DNA from: Streptomyces cyaneus
GTDB taxonomy: Bacteria; Actinomycetota; Actinomycetes; Streptomycetales; Streptomycetaceae
DNA: 44,999 nt
Assembly: GCF_004028635.1 (NCBI RefSeq)
Contig: NZ_ML138679.1
Coordinates: forward strand, 268,481-313,479
Direction of reading: 5' to 3'
Shown here: positions 18,399-26,531 of the stretch, one piece after another
Numbering within the stretch: the first letter of the stretch is position 1
Layout of the letters: every line of letters begins with the position of its first letter
Notes under the pieces: model-generated
Told to the model about the DNA's origin: nothing
Database searches by the model: none
The model's input: only the letters and a program-made list of their open reading frames with translations
Position numbers and translations under genes: made by a program

Positions 18399-19541
18399 CT
18401 ACAGCAGCGTTTGCAGGTTCTCCGCGAGCAGGTCCCAGCGCCACCTCTCCTCGACCCACTCCCTGCCCCGCTCGCCCATCCGCCGGCGCAGTTCGGCGTC
18501 TGCCAGGAGTGTGGCGATGCGGTCGGCGGCCTCCTCGGGGGAGCCGCCCCTGACGACCCAGCCGGTCTCGCCATCGAGTACGGCATCCGGTGCGCCGCCC
18601 GAGTCCCCGGCGACCACCGGCAGTCCCGTCGCCGACGCCTCCAGGTAGACGATCCCGAGGCCCTCCACATCGAGCCCCCGCCGCCTCGTCCGGCACGGCA
18701 TCGCGAAGACGTCGCCGGCGCCGTAGTGGGCGGGCAGCTCGGACCAGGGCACGGGTCCGGTGAACCTGACCGAGTCGGCGACGCCTGTCTCGCGCGCCAT
18801 CCGCCGCAGGTCCTTCTCGTACGGGCCGCCCCCGACGATCAGCAGCACCGCGTCCGGCTCGGCGGCCAGGATGCGGGGCATGGCCTGGATCAGGGTGTCC
18901 TGCCCCTTGCGCCGGACCAGACGGGAGACGCAGACGACCACCGGCCGGTCCGTCAGGCCCAGCCGGGCCCGGATCTCGTCGCCGCCCGACCCGGGGTGGA
19001 AGGTCTTCTCGTCGACCCCGGGTGGCAGCTGCACCATCCGCGAGGCCGCCTGCGGCGTCAGGGCGACGGCGATCCTCGAGCGCGTGTACTCGCCGAGGTA
19101 GGTGATCGTGTCCGTCGACTCCCCGATCCGGCGCAGCAGCTGCCGGGCCGCGGGCAGCTGGGCCCAGCCCGCCTCGTGGCCGTGGGTCGTGGCGACCAGC
19201 CGTTCGGCGCCCGCCCTGCGCAGGGCCGGTGCCATCAGGCCGAGCGGCGCCGCCGCGCCGAACCACACCGAGGTGCAGCCGTGCTCGCGCAGCAGGCCGA
19301 CCGCCCGCCGGGTCGCCGCGGGCGTCGGCAGCAGCATCGTCGTACGGTCCCGTACGACCGTGAAGGGCTGCTCCGCGTCGAAGGCGGCCGTGGCCTCGGC
19401 GCCCTCGCGACCGCGCTTCCAGGTGGAGGCGTAGACGACCAGCCGCTCCGGGTCGAGCCGCAGCGCCATGTTGTGCAGGAATGCCTGGATGCCGCCGGGG
19501 CGGGGCGGGAAGTCGTTGGTCACGATGAGCGTCTTGTGCAT
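18399..19541 (-). CDS. GT4-family glycosyltransferase, PimB'-like
   Basis: 380 residues with the GT-B fold. The N-terminal TNDFPPRPGGIQAFLHNMA binds the acceptor side. The C-terminal half has VCVSRLVRRKGQDTLIQA, GGGPYEKDLR and the donor-binding EX7E stretch in GLGIVYLEASATGLPVVAGD. The segment CRTRRRGLDVEGLGIVYLEAS resembles the mannosyltransferase PimB' that adds the second mannose to phosphatidylinositol mannoside; the assignment is by motif only. TAAGGT lies 8 nt before the ATG at 19541 with no ribosome site, a strong leaderless candidate. Divergent from a GT-C mannosyltransferase-like gene. Confidence 0.87.
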   Translation of the reverse strand: MHKTLIVTNDFPPRPGGIQAFLHNMALRLDPERLVVYASTWKRGREGAEATAAFDAEQPFTVVRDRTTMLLPTPAATRRAVGLLREHGCTSVWFGAAAPLGLMAPALRRAGAERLVATTHGHEAGWAQLPAARQLLRRIGESTDTITYLGEYTRSRIAVALTPQAASRMVQLPPGVDEKTFHPGSGGDEIRARLGLTDRPVVVCVSRLVRRKGQDTLIQAMPRILAAEPDAVLLIVGGGPYEKDLRRMARETGVADSVRFTGPVPWSELPAHYGAGDVFAMPCRTRRRGLDVEGLGIVYLEASATGLPVVAGDSGGAPDAVLDGETGWVVRGGSPEEAADRIATLLADAELRRRMGERGREWVEERWRWDLLAENLQTLL

Positions 19542-19660
19542 TGCCGCAGACCTTACCGAAGCCGCTGTTCACAGCCGGGCCACGGCCACGTGTGTGGCCC
19601 GCACACAGCTGGACAGGACATCATGTTCCCGCACGGCGGGAGCGAACGGCAGGGGATCTG

Positions 19661-20896
19661 GTGGAGACGACGGGCACGCGGCGGTCCCTGGCGTGGCTTG
19701 CGGGGATCTGGGCCCTGACCAGGCTGCTCCTCCTGCTCTTCGTGTTCAAGGTGTACGTCTTTCCCGGGCCGGACGTCACCAGTGACGTGTCGGTGATCTA
19801 CCAGGGCTGGTACGAGGTGCTGCGCACCGGAACGTTCCCGCTCGACGACGTCACCTGGCAGTACCCGCCCGCCGCCGCGCTCGCGATCCTCTCCCCCGCG
19901 CTGGTGTTCTGGCTGGACTACCCGTCGGCGTTCTTCGTCCTCGCCTTCTCCGCCGACCTGGCCGTGCTGCTGCTCCTGCTGTACGCCGGTGTGCGCCCGG
20001 GCCGGACGCTGCGCGGGGCCTGGGTGTGGGTGGTGGGCGTACCGCTGCTCGGACCCACCGTGTACGCGCGCTACGACGTGATGGTCACCGCCGTCGCCGT
20101 GGCCGCGCTGCTCGCGGGCGCCCGGCATCCGAAGGTGATGGGCGCGCTGACGGCCTTCGGGGCGATGCTGAAGGTGTGGCCGGTGCTGCTGCTGGTCGCG
20201 GCCCGCAGACGCGCCGCCTGGGGCTGGGCCGCGCTGACCGCCGGCGCCCTCTCCGCGCTGTTCGCCCTCGCCATGCCCGGCGCCTTCGCCTTCCTGACCT
20301 TCCAGCGGGACCGCGGCACCGAGGTGGAGTCGCTGGGGGCGCTGGTCTTCCATGTGGCCCGGCACTTCGGCTGGGACGGCGAGGTGCTGCTCAACTACGG
20401 CTCGGTGGAGTTCCTCGGCCCGTACGTCGACGTCGTCAGCATGGCCGCCCTGGCCCTGAGCGGGCTCGCCTTCGGCTGGCTGCTGCTGTGGCGGCTGAGG
20501 GCGAAACGGTTCCTGTCGCACACCCTCGCGGACGCGGCCTTCGTGGCGGTGCTGATGTTCGTGACGACCAGCCGGGTGATCAGCCCGCAGTACCTGGTGT
20601 GGCTGGTGGGCCTCGCGGCCGTGTGCCTGTGCTTCCGCGGCAGCCGGATGAGGCTGCCGGTCGGGCTGGTCCTGGCGGCATCCTTCGTGACGGTCCTGGA
20701 ATTCCCCGTCTGGTTCTCGCACGTCGTCGCCAGCGACGCCCTCGGCAACACCCTCCTGTTCCTCCGCAACGGTCTGCTGGTCCTCGCCACGCTCCTCGCC
20801 GCCCGCGAGCTCTGGCGCTCGACGGTGACCCGCCCCGCCCCGCTCCCCGTACCGGCTCAGGCGACCCGCACCAAGGAAACGTCACTGCCCTCCTGA
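19661..20896 (+). CDS. GT87/DUF2029-type membrane glycosyltransferase
   Basis: 411 residues with about ten hydrophobic segments from LLLLLFVFKVYVF to LLFLRNGLLVLATLLAA. This is the GT-C layout of polyprenol-phosphate-mannose-dependent transferases such as PimE. Extracytoplasmic loop residues include TWQYPPAAALAI and a YARYDVM motif carrying candidate catalytic Asp. GTG at 19661 is chosen because AGGGGA lies just upstream and because the upstream extension has no membrane-protein character. It is divergent from the GT4 gene, so the two may act on the same glycolipid. Its 3' end overlaps the convergent MATE gene by 40 bp. Confidence 0.85.
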   Translation: METTGTRRSLAWLAGIWALTRLLLLLFVFKVYVFPGPDVTSDVSVIYQGWYEVLRTGTFPLDDVTWQYPPAAALAILSPALVFWLDYPSAFFVLAFSADLAVLLLLLYAGVRPGRTLRGAWVWVVGVPLLGPTVYARYDVMVTAVAVAALLAGARHPKVMGALTAFGAMLKVWPVLLLVAARRRAAWGWAALTAGALSALFALAMPGAFAFLTFQRDRGTEVESLGALVFHVARHFGWDGEVLLNYGSVEFLGPYVDVVSMAALALSGLAFGWLLLWRLRAKRFLSHTLADAAFVAVLMFVTTSRVISPQYLVWLVGLAAVCLCFRGSRMRLPVGLVLAASFVTVLEFPVWFSHVVASDALGNTLLFLRNGLLVLATLLAARELWRSTVTRPAPLPVPAQATRTKETSLPS

Positions 20897-22173
20897 CGCC
20901 GGGCCCGCCGGAACAGCACCAGGACCGCGCCGCACTGCACCGCCATGGCCAGCGCCAGGGCCAGGCACACACCGGGCAGCCCGAGGCCGGACAGCCCGTA
21001 CGCGAGCGCCAGCTGTACGGCCGTACCGAGCACGGTCACCCGCAGCAGCGCCGGCGCTCCCCCGCTCCCCTCGAAGACCCCGCCGAGCGCGATGAAGCAG
21101 GCCATCAGCAGGAGGTAGGGGCCGATGCAGCGCAGGAAGAGCACCCCGGCGTGGGCGACGTCCGGGCCGGCGCCGAAGGCGGCCATGATCCAGGGCGCGG
21201 TCACGCCCAGCAGGACGGCCGCCGCCAGCGCGAAGGCCCCCGCGAGCAGCACCGCCTGCCGCCCGATCAGGCGCCGCTCGTCCTGCCCGGCGCCGAGCAG
21301 GTGCGCGGTGTGGATGGAGGCGGCCTGGCGCACGGCGTAGAAGCCCATGGTGGCGACGTACATGACCTTGTAAGCGATCGAGTACGCCGCCACCGCCGTC
21401 ACCCCGAGCCGCGCCACGAGCGCGACCAGCACCAGCGCGCCCGCCTGCCGCACGGTGAAGTCGGCCGACATCGGCAGCCCGGTCCGCAGCGTCCGCCGCG
21501 CCGCACCGGAGAGCGACTGCGCGGGCCGCGCCTCGGCGGCTGTCCGCAGCAGCCGGTTCCGGCGCAGGGCGATCAGCCCCACCCCGAGGGCCACGCTCCG
21601 GCACAGCACGGTCGAGGCGGCGGCGCCCTGGACGCCGTAGGCCTGGATGAGGAACGGGTCGCACACCAGGATCAGCCCGTTCGCGAGCAGCGCGAGCCGC
21701 ATCGGAGTCCTGGCGTCGCCGGCCCCTTTGAGGATGCCGTCGACCAGCGTCTGCGCGAAGAACACCGCCGTCCCCGGCAGCGAGATCGCGAAGTAGCCCA
21801 CCGCGAGCGGCTGAGCCGAACCCCCGTCGAGCACCAGCCGCGCCAGCGGTTCCCGCAGCAGGAACCCGCCCACGACGACCACCGGCGTGAGCAGCGCCCA
21901 CACCGCCCATCCCCCGCGGACGGCGGCCCGCACAGCGCCCGCGTCCCCCGCGCCCCTGGCATGCGCGACCAGCACGGTCGTACCGGAGCCGAAGACCAGC
22001 GCCACGCCGAGCAGGACGTTCTCGGCGTTGGTCGCGACCGCCACGGCGGCCACGGCCGGGCCGCCGAGCCGGGACACCCAGACGGTGTTGATGATCCCGG
22101 CGGCGACGGAGGCGAGGAGCGAGAAGTAGACGGGGTGGGCGAGCGAGATGAGCTGCTTGCGGTGCGCGTTCAC
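20857..22173 (-). CDS. MATE-family multidrug exporter
   Basis: 438 residues with 12 hydrophobic segments in two similar halves, beginning HRKQLISLAHPVYFSLLASVAAGIINTVWVSRLGG, a typical MatE start. MATE proteins export cationic drugs or metabolites by sodium or proton antiport. The start is GTG at 22173 behind GAGGAGGG. It is divergent from a PadR regulator with tandem repeats between them, so drug-responsive repression by PadR is likely. The 3' end overlaps the GT-C gene. Confidence 0.9.
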   Translation of the reverse strand: MNAHRKQLISLAHPVYFSLLASVAAGIINTVWVSRLGGPAVAAVAVATNAENVLLGVALVFGSGTTVLVAHARGAGDAGAVRAAVRGGWAVWALLTPVVVVGGFLLREPLARLVLDGGSAQPLAVGYFAISLPGTAVFFAQTLVDGILKGAGDARTPMRLALLANGLILVCDPFLIQAYGVQGAAASTVLCRSVALGVGLIALRRNRLLRTAAEARPAQSLSGAARRTLRTGLPMSADFTVRQAGALVLVALVARLGVTAVAAYSIAYKVMYVATMGFYAVRQAASIHTAHLLGAGQDERRLIGRQAVLLAGAFALAAAVLLGVTAPWIMAAFGAGPDVAHAGVLFLRCIGPYLLLMACFIALGGVFEGSGGAPALLRVTVLGTAVQLALAYGLSGLGLPGVCLALALAMAVQCGAVLVLFRRARRQEGSDVSLVRVA

Positions 22174-22202
22174 GATCCGGCCCTCCTCGACACCTTCGAC
22201 CG

Positions 22203-22234
22203 TACCTCGATTAGAGGTAGCTCGATAAGAGGTA
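22203..22234. promoter_or_regulatory. Tandem operator between the MATE exporter and padR genes
   Basis: CTCGATTAGAGGTA (22206-22219) is repeated as CTCGATAAGAGGTA (22221-22234), 15 bp apart. The first copy is part of the perfect dyad TACCTC-GATTA-GAGGTA (22203-22219). The element fills most of the 92-bp divergent gap and is A/T-richer than its surroundings, so it probably overlaps both -10 regions. Confidence 0.7.
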
Positions 22235-22265
22235 CCATGGCCTCATCACGTCCGCAAGGAGGACC

Positions 22266-22796
22266 ATGCTGGAGCTGTCGATCCTGGGCTTCCTGGCCGA
22301 AGGGCCCCTGCACGGCTACGAGTTGAAGGCGCGCATCACAGCGCTGAGCGGCCATGTCCGCCCCGTCAGCGACGGCGCGCTCTATCCGGCGATCACCCGC
22401 CTGATCAAGGCGGGCAAGCTCGACGAACATGCGGAACCGGGCGCGAGCGCCGCCCCGCGCCGGATCCTCTCCCTCACCGGCAAGGGCCGCGAGGACCTGC
22501 TGGAACGCCTGCGCCATCCGAAGCCGGTCGAGATCACGGACCAGGTGCGCTTCAACACGGTCCTGTCCTTCCTGCGGCACCTGCCGGACCGCCGGGAACA
22601 GGCCGAAGTGCTGCGCCGCCGACTGGAGTTCCTGACCGCGCCCACGAGCTTCTTCTACAAGGGCGGGAAGCCTGTACGGGCGGAGGAAGCCGACGACCTG
22701 TTCCGGCAGGGCATGCTGCGGGTGGCCCGGGCGACCGGCGAGGCGGAACGGGCGTGGCTGACGGAGGCCATCGCCACGCTGGATCAGCCGAGCTGA
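22266..22796 (+). CDS. PadR-family transcriptional regulator
   Basis: 176 residues. Residues 1-80 form the winged helix typical of PadR (LELSILGFLAEGPLHGYELKARI at the start, then SDGALYPAITRLIKAGKL), and 90-176 form the C-terminal dimerisation helices (Vir_C-like, PadR subfamily 2). AAGGAGG lies directly before the ATG at 22266. It is divergent from the MATE exporter and should repress it and itself through the tandem repeats at 22203-22234 until a ligand binds. The 3' end overlaps the convergent metalloprotease gene by 13 bp. Confidence 0.92.
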   Translation: MLELSILGFLAEGPLHGYELKARITALSGHVRPVSDGALYPAITRLIKAGKLDEHAEPGASAAPRRILSLTGKGREDLLERLRHPKPVEITDQVRFNTVLSFLRHLPDRREQAEVLRRRLEFLTAPTSFFYKGGKPVRAEEADDLFRQGMLRVARATGEAERAWLTEAIATLDQPS

Positions 22797-23977
22797 GCCC
22801 GCAGGTACTCCCGCCACCGCGCGGTGAAGTCCGCCTGCGACGTCCCGAGTACGTCCTTCAGCGCGCCCTCGACCGCCCCCTCCCGCCGCTCGTGCGCGCC
22901 CACGGCGCGGTAGAACTCGCCGAGCCTGACCTCCCCCCAGTGGTCGGCGATCATCCGGCAGGCCATCCACCCGCTCTCATAGGCCCGCGCCAGCTTGTTC
23001 GCGTCGCCGGTGAAGCCGAAGTCCGCGTCGGCCGGGAGCTCCCGCGGCCCGGACCCCTCGGACACGGCACGCCACAGCTCGGGGGCGGCCTGGGACGGGG
23101 AGCGGCCGCTGCCGAGGTAGCCGACCCAGTCGGCGTAGCCCTCGGAGAGCCACAGCGGGGTGGCGGCGGTGGTGTCGGCGCGGGTGGCGACATGGGTGGT
23201 CTCGTGGGTGAGGACGACCTGCTTGCCCACCTTCCCCAGGACGCCGTACGCGTCGGGGTTGACGATGATCCGGTCGGCGGGCGCGTTCGCCGGGGCGCCG
23301 GTCTCGCCGGTGGTGACGGCGGCGATCCCGCGATAGGAGGAGGCGGGCGAGCCGAGCAGCCCGGCCATGTCGTTCAGGGACTCCGGTACGAGGACCACGA
23401 CGTGCCGGGCCCAGTCCGTGCCCCACGCCTGCGACACGGCCGGCACCGCGTCATCCGCCAGCTCCGCGTACGACCGCAGCACCGCCTCGGACTGCCCGAC
23501 GCCGAGGACGAGACTGTCGTCGCCCCGTACGACGCTCACCTTGCCCTGGTCCCACAGCTGCTCGGCGGATCCGCCGGCGGGCCGCTCGGCTTCGACGTAC
23601 CACTCGCCCCGCGCATCCAGGCCGAGGCTCAGTGTGCGGCCGGCGCTGACCGGGGCCCGGTCGTAGCCCTCGACGCGATAGCGGAGTTCGGCCTCGGCGG
23701 TGGCGGTGTCGCCGGTGCGGTGCAGGCCGGTCAGACGGTAGGACCACCCGGCGAGGGGCACCGCGCGCAGGTTGTCGAACCCGGCCGACGCGCCCGTCCT
23801 GCGATACGCCGCCTCGTCGCGGTCGAGCAGCGCTGCCGCCCGCCGGTCGAGGACGCGCTGCACCTCGGCCTTGGCGCTGTCGGTGTCGGACCGCCCGCCG
23901 CAGCCCACCAGACAGACGAGCAGCAGACAGAGCGCGAGGACCACCCGCGCTCCCGAAGCCCGCCTTCGACCAGCCAT
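22784..23977 (-). CDS. Secreted lipoprotein with gluzincin metalloprotease motif
   Basis: 397 residues. A lipoprotein signal (VVLALCLLLVCLVGC, lipidation Cys26) is followed by a domain of about 180 residues of SnoaL/NTF2-like character and then a zinc-peptidase domain with HETTH (His258, Glu259, His262) and SEGYADW (Glu279), the HExxH-E arrangement of gluzincins. It is expected to act at the outer face of the membrane; substrate unknown. The ATG at 23977 has no clear ribosome site; TACGAT lies 6 nt upstream, so a leaderless transcript is possible. Convergent with padR. Confidence 0.87.
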   Translation of the reverse strand: MAGRRRASGARVVLALCLLLVCLVGCGGRSDTDSAKAEVQRVLDRRAAALLDRDEAAYRRTGASAGFDNLRAVPLAGWSYRLTGLHRTGDTATAEAELRYRVEGYDRAPVSAGRTLSLGLDARGEWYVEAERPAGGSAEQLWDQGKVSVVRGDDSLVLGVGQSEAVLRSYAELADDAVPAVSQAWGTDWARHVVVLVPESLNDMAGLLGSPASSYRGIAAVTTGETGAPANAPADRIIVNPDAYGVLGKVGKQVVLTHETTHVATRADTTAATPLWLSEGYADWVGYLGSGRSPSQAAPELWRAVSEGSGPRELPADADFGFTGDANKLARAYESGWMACRMIADHWGEVRLGEFYRAVGAHERREGAVEGALKDVLGTSQADFTARWREYLRAQLG

Positions 23978-24031
23978 TTCCCGATCGTACGGCGGCGAGG
24001 GCGCGGCGGTCAGACCCGTGTCACACCCACG

Positions 24032-25045
24032 TCAGACCCGGGTGACCGTCGCCCCCGGCATCATGCCCACCGGGTCGTAGCGCACGGGTGCGCCGGGGTA
24101 GGGCGCGTGGATCACCTGACCGTTGCCCACGTACATCCCGACATGGCTGGCGTCGCCGCGATAGGTGACCACGTCGCCGGGCTGGGCCTCGGAGAGCGGG
24201 ACCTGCTGTCCGGCGTACCGCTGCCCCTGCGAGGTACGCGGCAGGGAGACGCCGGCCTGGGCGTACGACCACTGGATCAGGCCCGAACAGTCGAAGCCGG
24301 AGGGGCCGTTGGCGCCCCAGATGTACGGCTTGCCCAACGCGGAGTGGGCAGCGGCGACGGCGGCTGCCGCGCGGCCCGACGGTGCGGCGAGGCTCCCGAA
24401 GTCGGGCATGACGTCACGGCCGGAGCGGGAGGCGCGGTCGTAGGCGGCGCGGTCGGCCTGGGTGAGGGAGTTCAGGAGCCTGCGCGCCTGGGCGAGTTTG
24501 CGCTCGACGGTCCGCTTGTGGGAGGCGACGACCTTGCGGCTCTTCTCCAGTTCGACGAGTTTGCCGGCCGCCTCGGCACGCTCCTGGGCGAGTGCGCGCA
24601 TCGCGTCCTGGAGGTCCTCGAGCTCACCGGCCTGGTGGGCGCTGATCCGGGCGATCCGGGCGGCCCTGTCGAGGTAGTCGGCCGGGTCGTCGGAGAGCAG
24701 CAGCGCGAGGGAGGGGTCGATGCCGCCGGACCGGTACTGGGCGCCGGCCAGCGAACCGAGGGCGTCCCGCATGGAGTTGATGCTCTCCTGCTGCCGGGCG
24801 ATCCGGTCCTGGGCGTCGCCCACCTGCTTGCGGAGCTTGTCGGCGCGCTCGTCGGCCTTGTTGTAGGCCTCGGTTGCCTTCTCGGCCTCTTCGTAGAGGC
24901 GGTCCACCTTGGCTCGGGTGTCGTCGTGCGGCGTGGCCGTGGCCGGTACGACCCCGAGGGCCGTGGCGGCGGCTGACATGACGCAGAGCGCTGCACCGGC
25001 GCCCCGGTCGAACCCGGACGGTGCAAGGCGGCGATGGGACCCCAC
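24032..25045 (-). CDS. NlpC/P60 peptidoglycan endopeptidase with coiled-coil domain (paralog 1)
   Basis: 337 residues, secreted. A signal region (about 1-35, ending ATATP) leads to a long coiled coil (40-210, with heptads and LYEEAEKATEAYNKADERA) and a C-terminal NlpC/P60 hydrolase: Cys253 in FDCSGL, His301 in SHVGMY and a third His in VIHAP. It should cut D-Glu-diaminopimelate bonds in cell-wall stem peptides and resembles RipA-type enzymes. GTG at 25045 is chosen because AAGGAG lies about 11 nt upstream and the signal region then has the correct length. A 5-6-bp hairpin (CCCCC/GGGGG, 25085-25101) lies in its leader. A paralog follows upstream on the same strand. Confidence 0.9.
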   Translation of the reverse strand: MGSHRRLAPSGFDRGAGAALCVMSAAATALGVVPATATPHDDTRAKVDRLYEEAEKATEAYNKADERADKLRKQVGDAQDRIARQQESINSMRDALGSLAGAQYRSGGIDPSLALLLSDDPADYLDRAARIARISAHQAGELEDLQDAMRALAQERAEAAGKLVELEKSRKVVASHKRTVERKLAQARRLLNSLTQADRAAYDRASRSGRDVMPDFGSLAAPSGRAAAAVAAAHSALGKPYIWGANGPSGFDCSGLIQWSYAQAGVSLPRTSQGQRYAGQQVPLSEAQPGDVVTYRGDASHVGMYVGNGQVIHAPYPGAPVRYDPVGMMPGATVTRV

Positions 25046-25165
25046 GGGAAGCCGCTCTCCTTCCGCTGGCGGACAAGGACTCGTCCCCCTGCAGCGGGGG
25101 AAACGCGGCAGACAGTAGCTCCGTGCGGGCGTGACGACCAACGACCGCCGTGGGCACACAAAGTG

Positions 25166-25201
25166 ACGCCCCGCCTCTGACGCAGGTCATGGGCGGGGCG
25201 T
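25166..25201 (-). terminator. Terminator after NlpC/P60 paralog 2
   Basis: Perfect 10-bp arms ACGCCCCGCC (25166-25175) and GGCGGGGCGT (25192-25201), 88 nt past the stop of the upstream gene. The rest of 25046-25288 is leader and promoter region of paralog 1. Confidence 0.55.
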
Positions 25202-25288
25202 GGGGTCAGTCGGCGGTGCCGCAATTCGCTCGTTCGGGCGGCACGTGGTGTTGATCTTGCAGGCGTTGGGGCCGGGATCAGCTCGGGA

Positions 25289-26320
25289 TCAGATCCGGAC
25301 GCCGAACTGGAACGGCATGTTGTTGATCGACTCGTAGCGGACGACCGTGCCGGTGCGCGGGGCGTGGATGATCTGGCCGTTGCCCGCGTAGAGGCCGACG
25401 TGGTGCAGGTCGTTGTAGAAGATGACGAGGTCGCCGACCTTGAGTTCGCTCATCGACAGGCGCACACCGGCGTTGGCCTGGGCCTGCGAGGTGCGCGGGA
25501 TGGAGACGCCGGCCTGGGCGTAGGCCCAGGAGGTCAGGCCCGAGCAGTCGTAGGAGGCGGTGCCGGTGGCGCCGTAGACGTACGGCTTGCCGAGCTGGCT
25601 CTGGGCGGCCTGGAAGGCGGCCATGGCCCGGCCGGAGGCGGAGCCGACGTTGCCGAGGTCCACGCGGTCGGCGGCGGACCGGCTGGCGCGGGCGTCCGCG
25701 GCGGCGAGGGCGGCCTTCTCCGCGGCGGTCAGGGTGTTGAGCAGCTTCTGCGCCTCGGCGAGCTTGGCCTGGACCTGCTTCTTCTTCTTGCCCAGCTCGG
25801 TGCGGGTGGAGGCGAGGTCCTTGAGCTTCTCGGCGGCCTCGGCGCGCTCCTGCGCGAGTTCGCGCTGCTTCTCCTGGATCTTCTTCAGCGACTCGACCTG
25901 CTGGGCGCTGAGCTGGTCGGCGGTGGACGCCTTGTCCAGGTAGTCGTCCGGGTTCGACGACAGGAACAGCTGGAGGGAGGAGTCGATGCTGCCCGTGCGG
26001 TACTGGGCGGCGGCGGCCAGGCCCATCGCGTCGCGCAGCTCGTTCAGGTCTTCCTGACCGCGGGCGACGTTGTCCTGGATGGTGGAGATCTCCTTCTGGA
26101 GCTTCTCCTGCTTCTCCTTGGCGCCGTTGTACTTCTCGGTGGCCTGCTCGGCCTCCTCGTAGAGCTTGTCGACCTTGGCCTTGACCTCGTCCTTGCTCGG
26201 CTTCTCGCTGGGTGCCGCGTTGGCGGCCTGCGAACTGATGGCCACGGCAGCAGCGGCAGCGGTGGTCAGCACGGTCACACGTGCTCGGCTCGGCTGCTTG
26301 GGTCGACGGTGGGACGCCAC
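25289..26320 (-). CDS. NlpC/P60 peptidoglycan endopeptidase with coiled-coil domain (paralog 2)
   Basis: 343 residues with the same plan as paralog 1: signal peptide (VTVLTTAAAAAVAISSQAANA), coiled coil rich in Lys/Glu/Gln (55-215), then an NlpC/P60 domain with Cys259 in YDCSGL, His in HHVGLY and His in IIHAP. The two paralogs share the frame of motifs but differ widely in the coiled coil, so the duplication is old. The GTG at 26320 follows AAGGAG at good spacing; an upstream in-frame GTG (26350) has no ribosome site. It has its own promoter at 26373-26402. Confidence 0.91.
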   Translation of the reverse strand: MASHRRPKQPSRARVTVLTTAAAAAVAISSQAANAAPSEKPSKDEVKAKVDKLYEEAEQATEKYNGAKEKQEKLQKEISTIQDNVARGQEDLNELRDAMGLAAAAQYRTGSIDSSLQLFLSSNPDDYLDKASTADQLSAQQVESLKKIQEKQRELAQERAEAAEKLKDLASTRTELGKKKKQVQAKLAEAQKLLNTLTAAEKAALAAADARASRSAADRVDLGNVGSASGRAMAAFQAAQSQLGKPYVYGATGTASYDCSGLTSWAYAQAGVSIPRTSQAQANAGVRLSMSELKVGDLVIFYNDLHHVGLYAGNGQIIHAPRTGTVVRYESINNMPFQFGVRI

Positions 26321-26372
26321 GGAGGTGAACTCCTTCTTCTGAGTGATCACCCGCTCGGAGGTTCGACGCCAG

Positions 26373-26402
26373 ACCCTAGTGACCCAGTTGTGATCAGATC
26401 AA
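26373..26402 (-). promoter_or_regulatory. HrdB-type promoter of NlpC/P60 paralog 2
   Basis: On the minus strand, TTGATC (26397-26402) and TAGGGT (26373-26378) are separated by 18 bp. The -35 lies in the near-palindrome TGATCTGATCA, a possible regulator site. Confidence 0.65.
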
Positions 26403-26531
26403 ATCCTCACACGAAAATTCTCGTCACACCTGTCATTCTTTACACACAACTCACATGGGGTGACGCGAGCTTGACACTGGGTTGCGTGTCTGCTCCGCCA
26501 ATTCGGGCATTGCGCCTGTACGTTGGCGTTT

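Noticed and set aside
25046..25160. Possible c-di-AMP (ydaO) riboswitch before the NlpC/P60 gene, as known for some Streptomyces cell-wall hydrolases
   Set aside because: The leader lacks the conserved ydaO segments; only a simple C5/G5 hairpin is present. The same holds upstream of paralog 2 (26321-26531).
26470..26500. TTGACA on the plus strand as a promoter
   Set aside because: No TANNNT at a suitable distance and no plus-strand gene downstream; the NYN gene here is on the minus strand.
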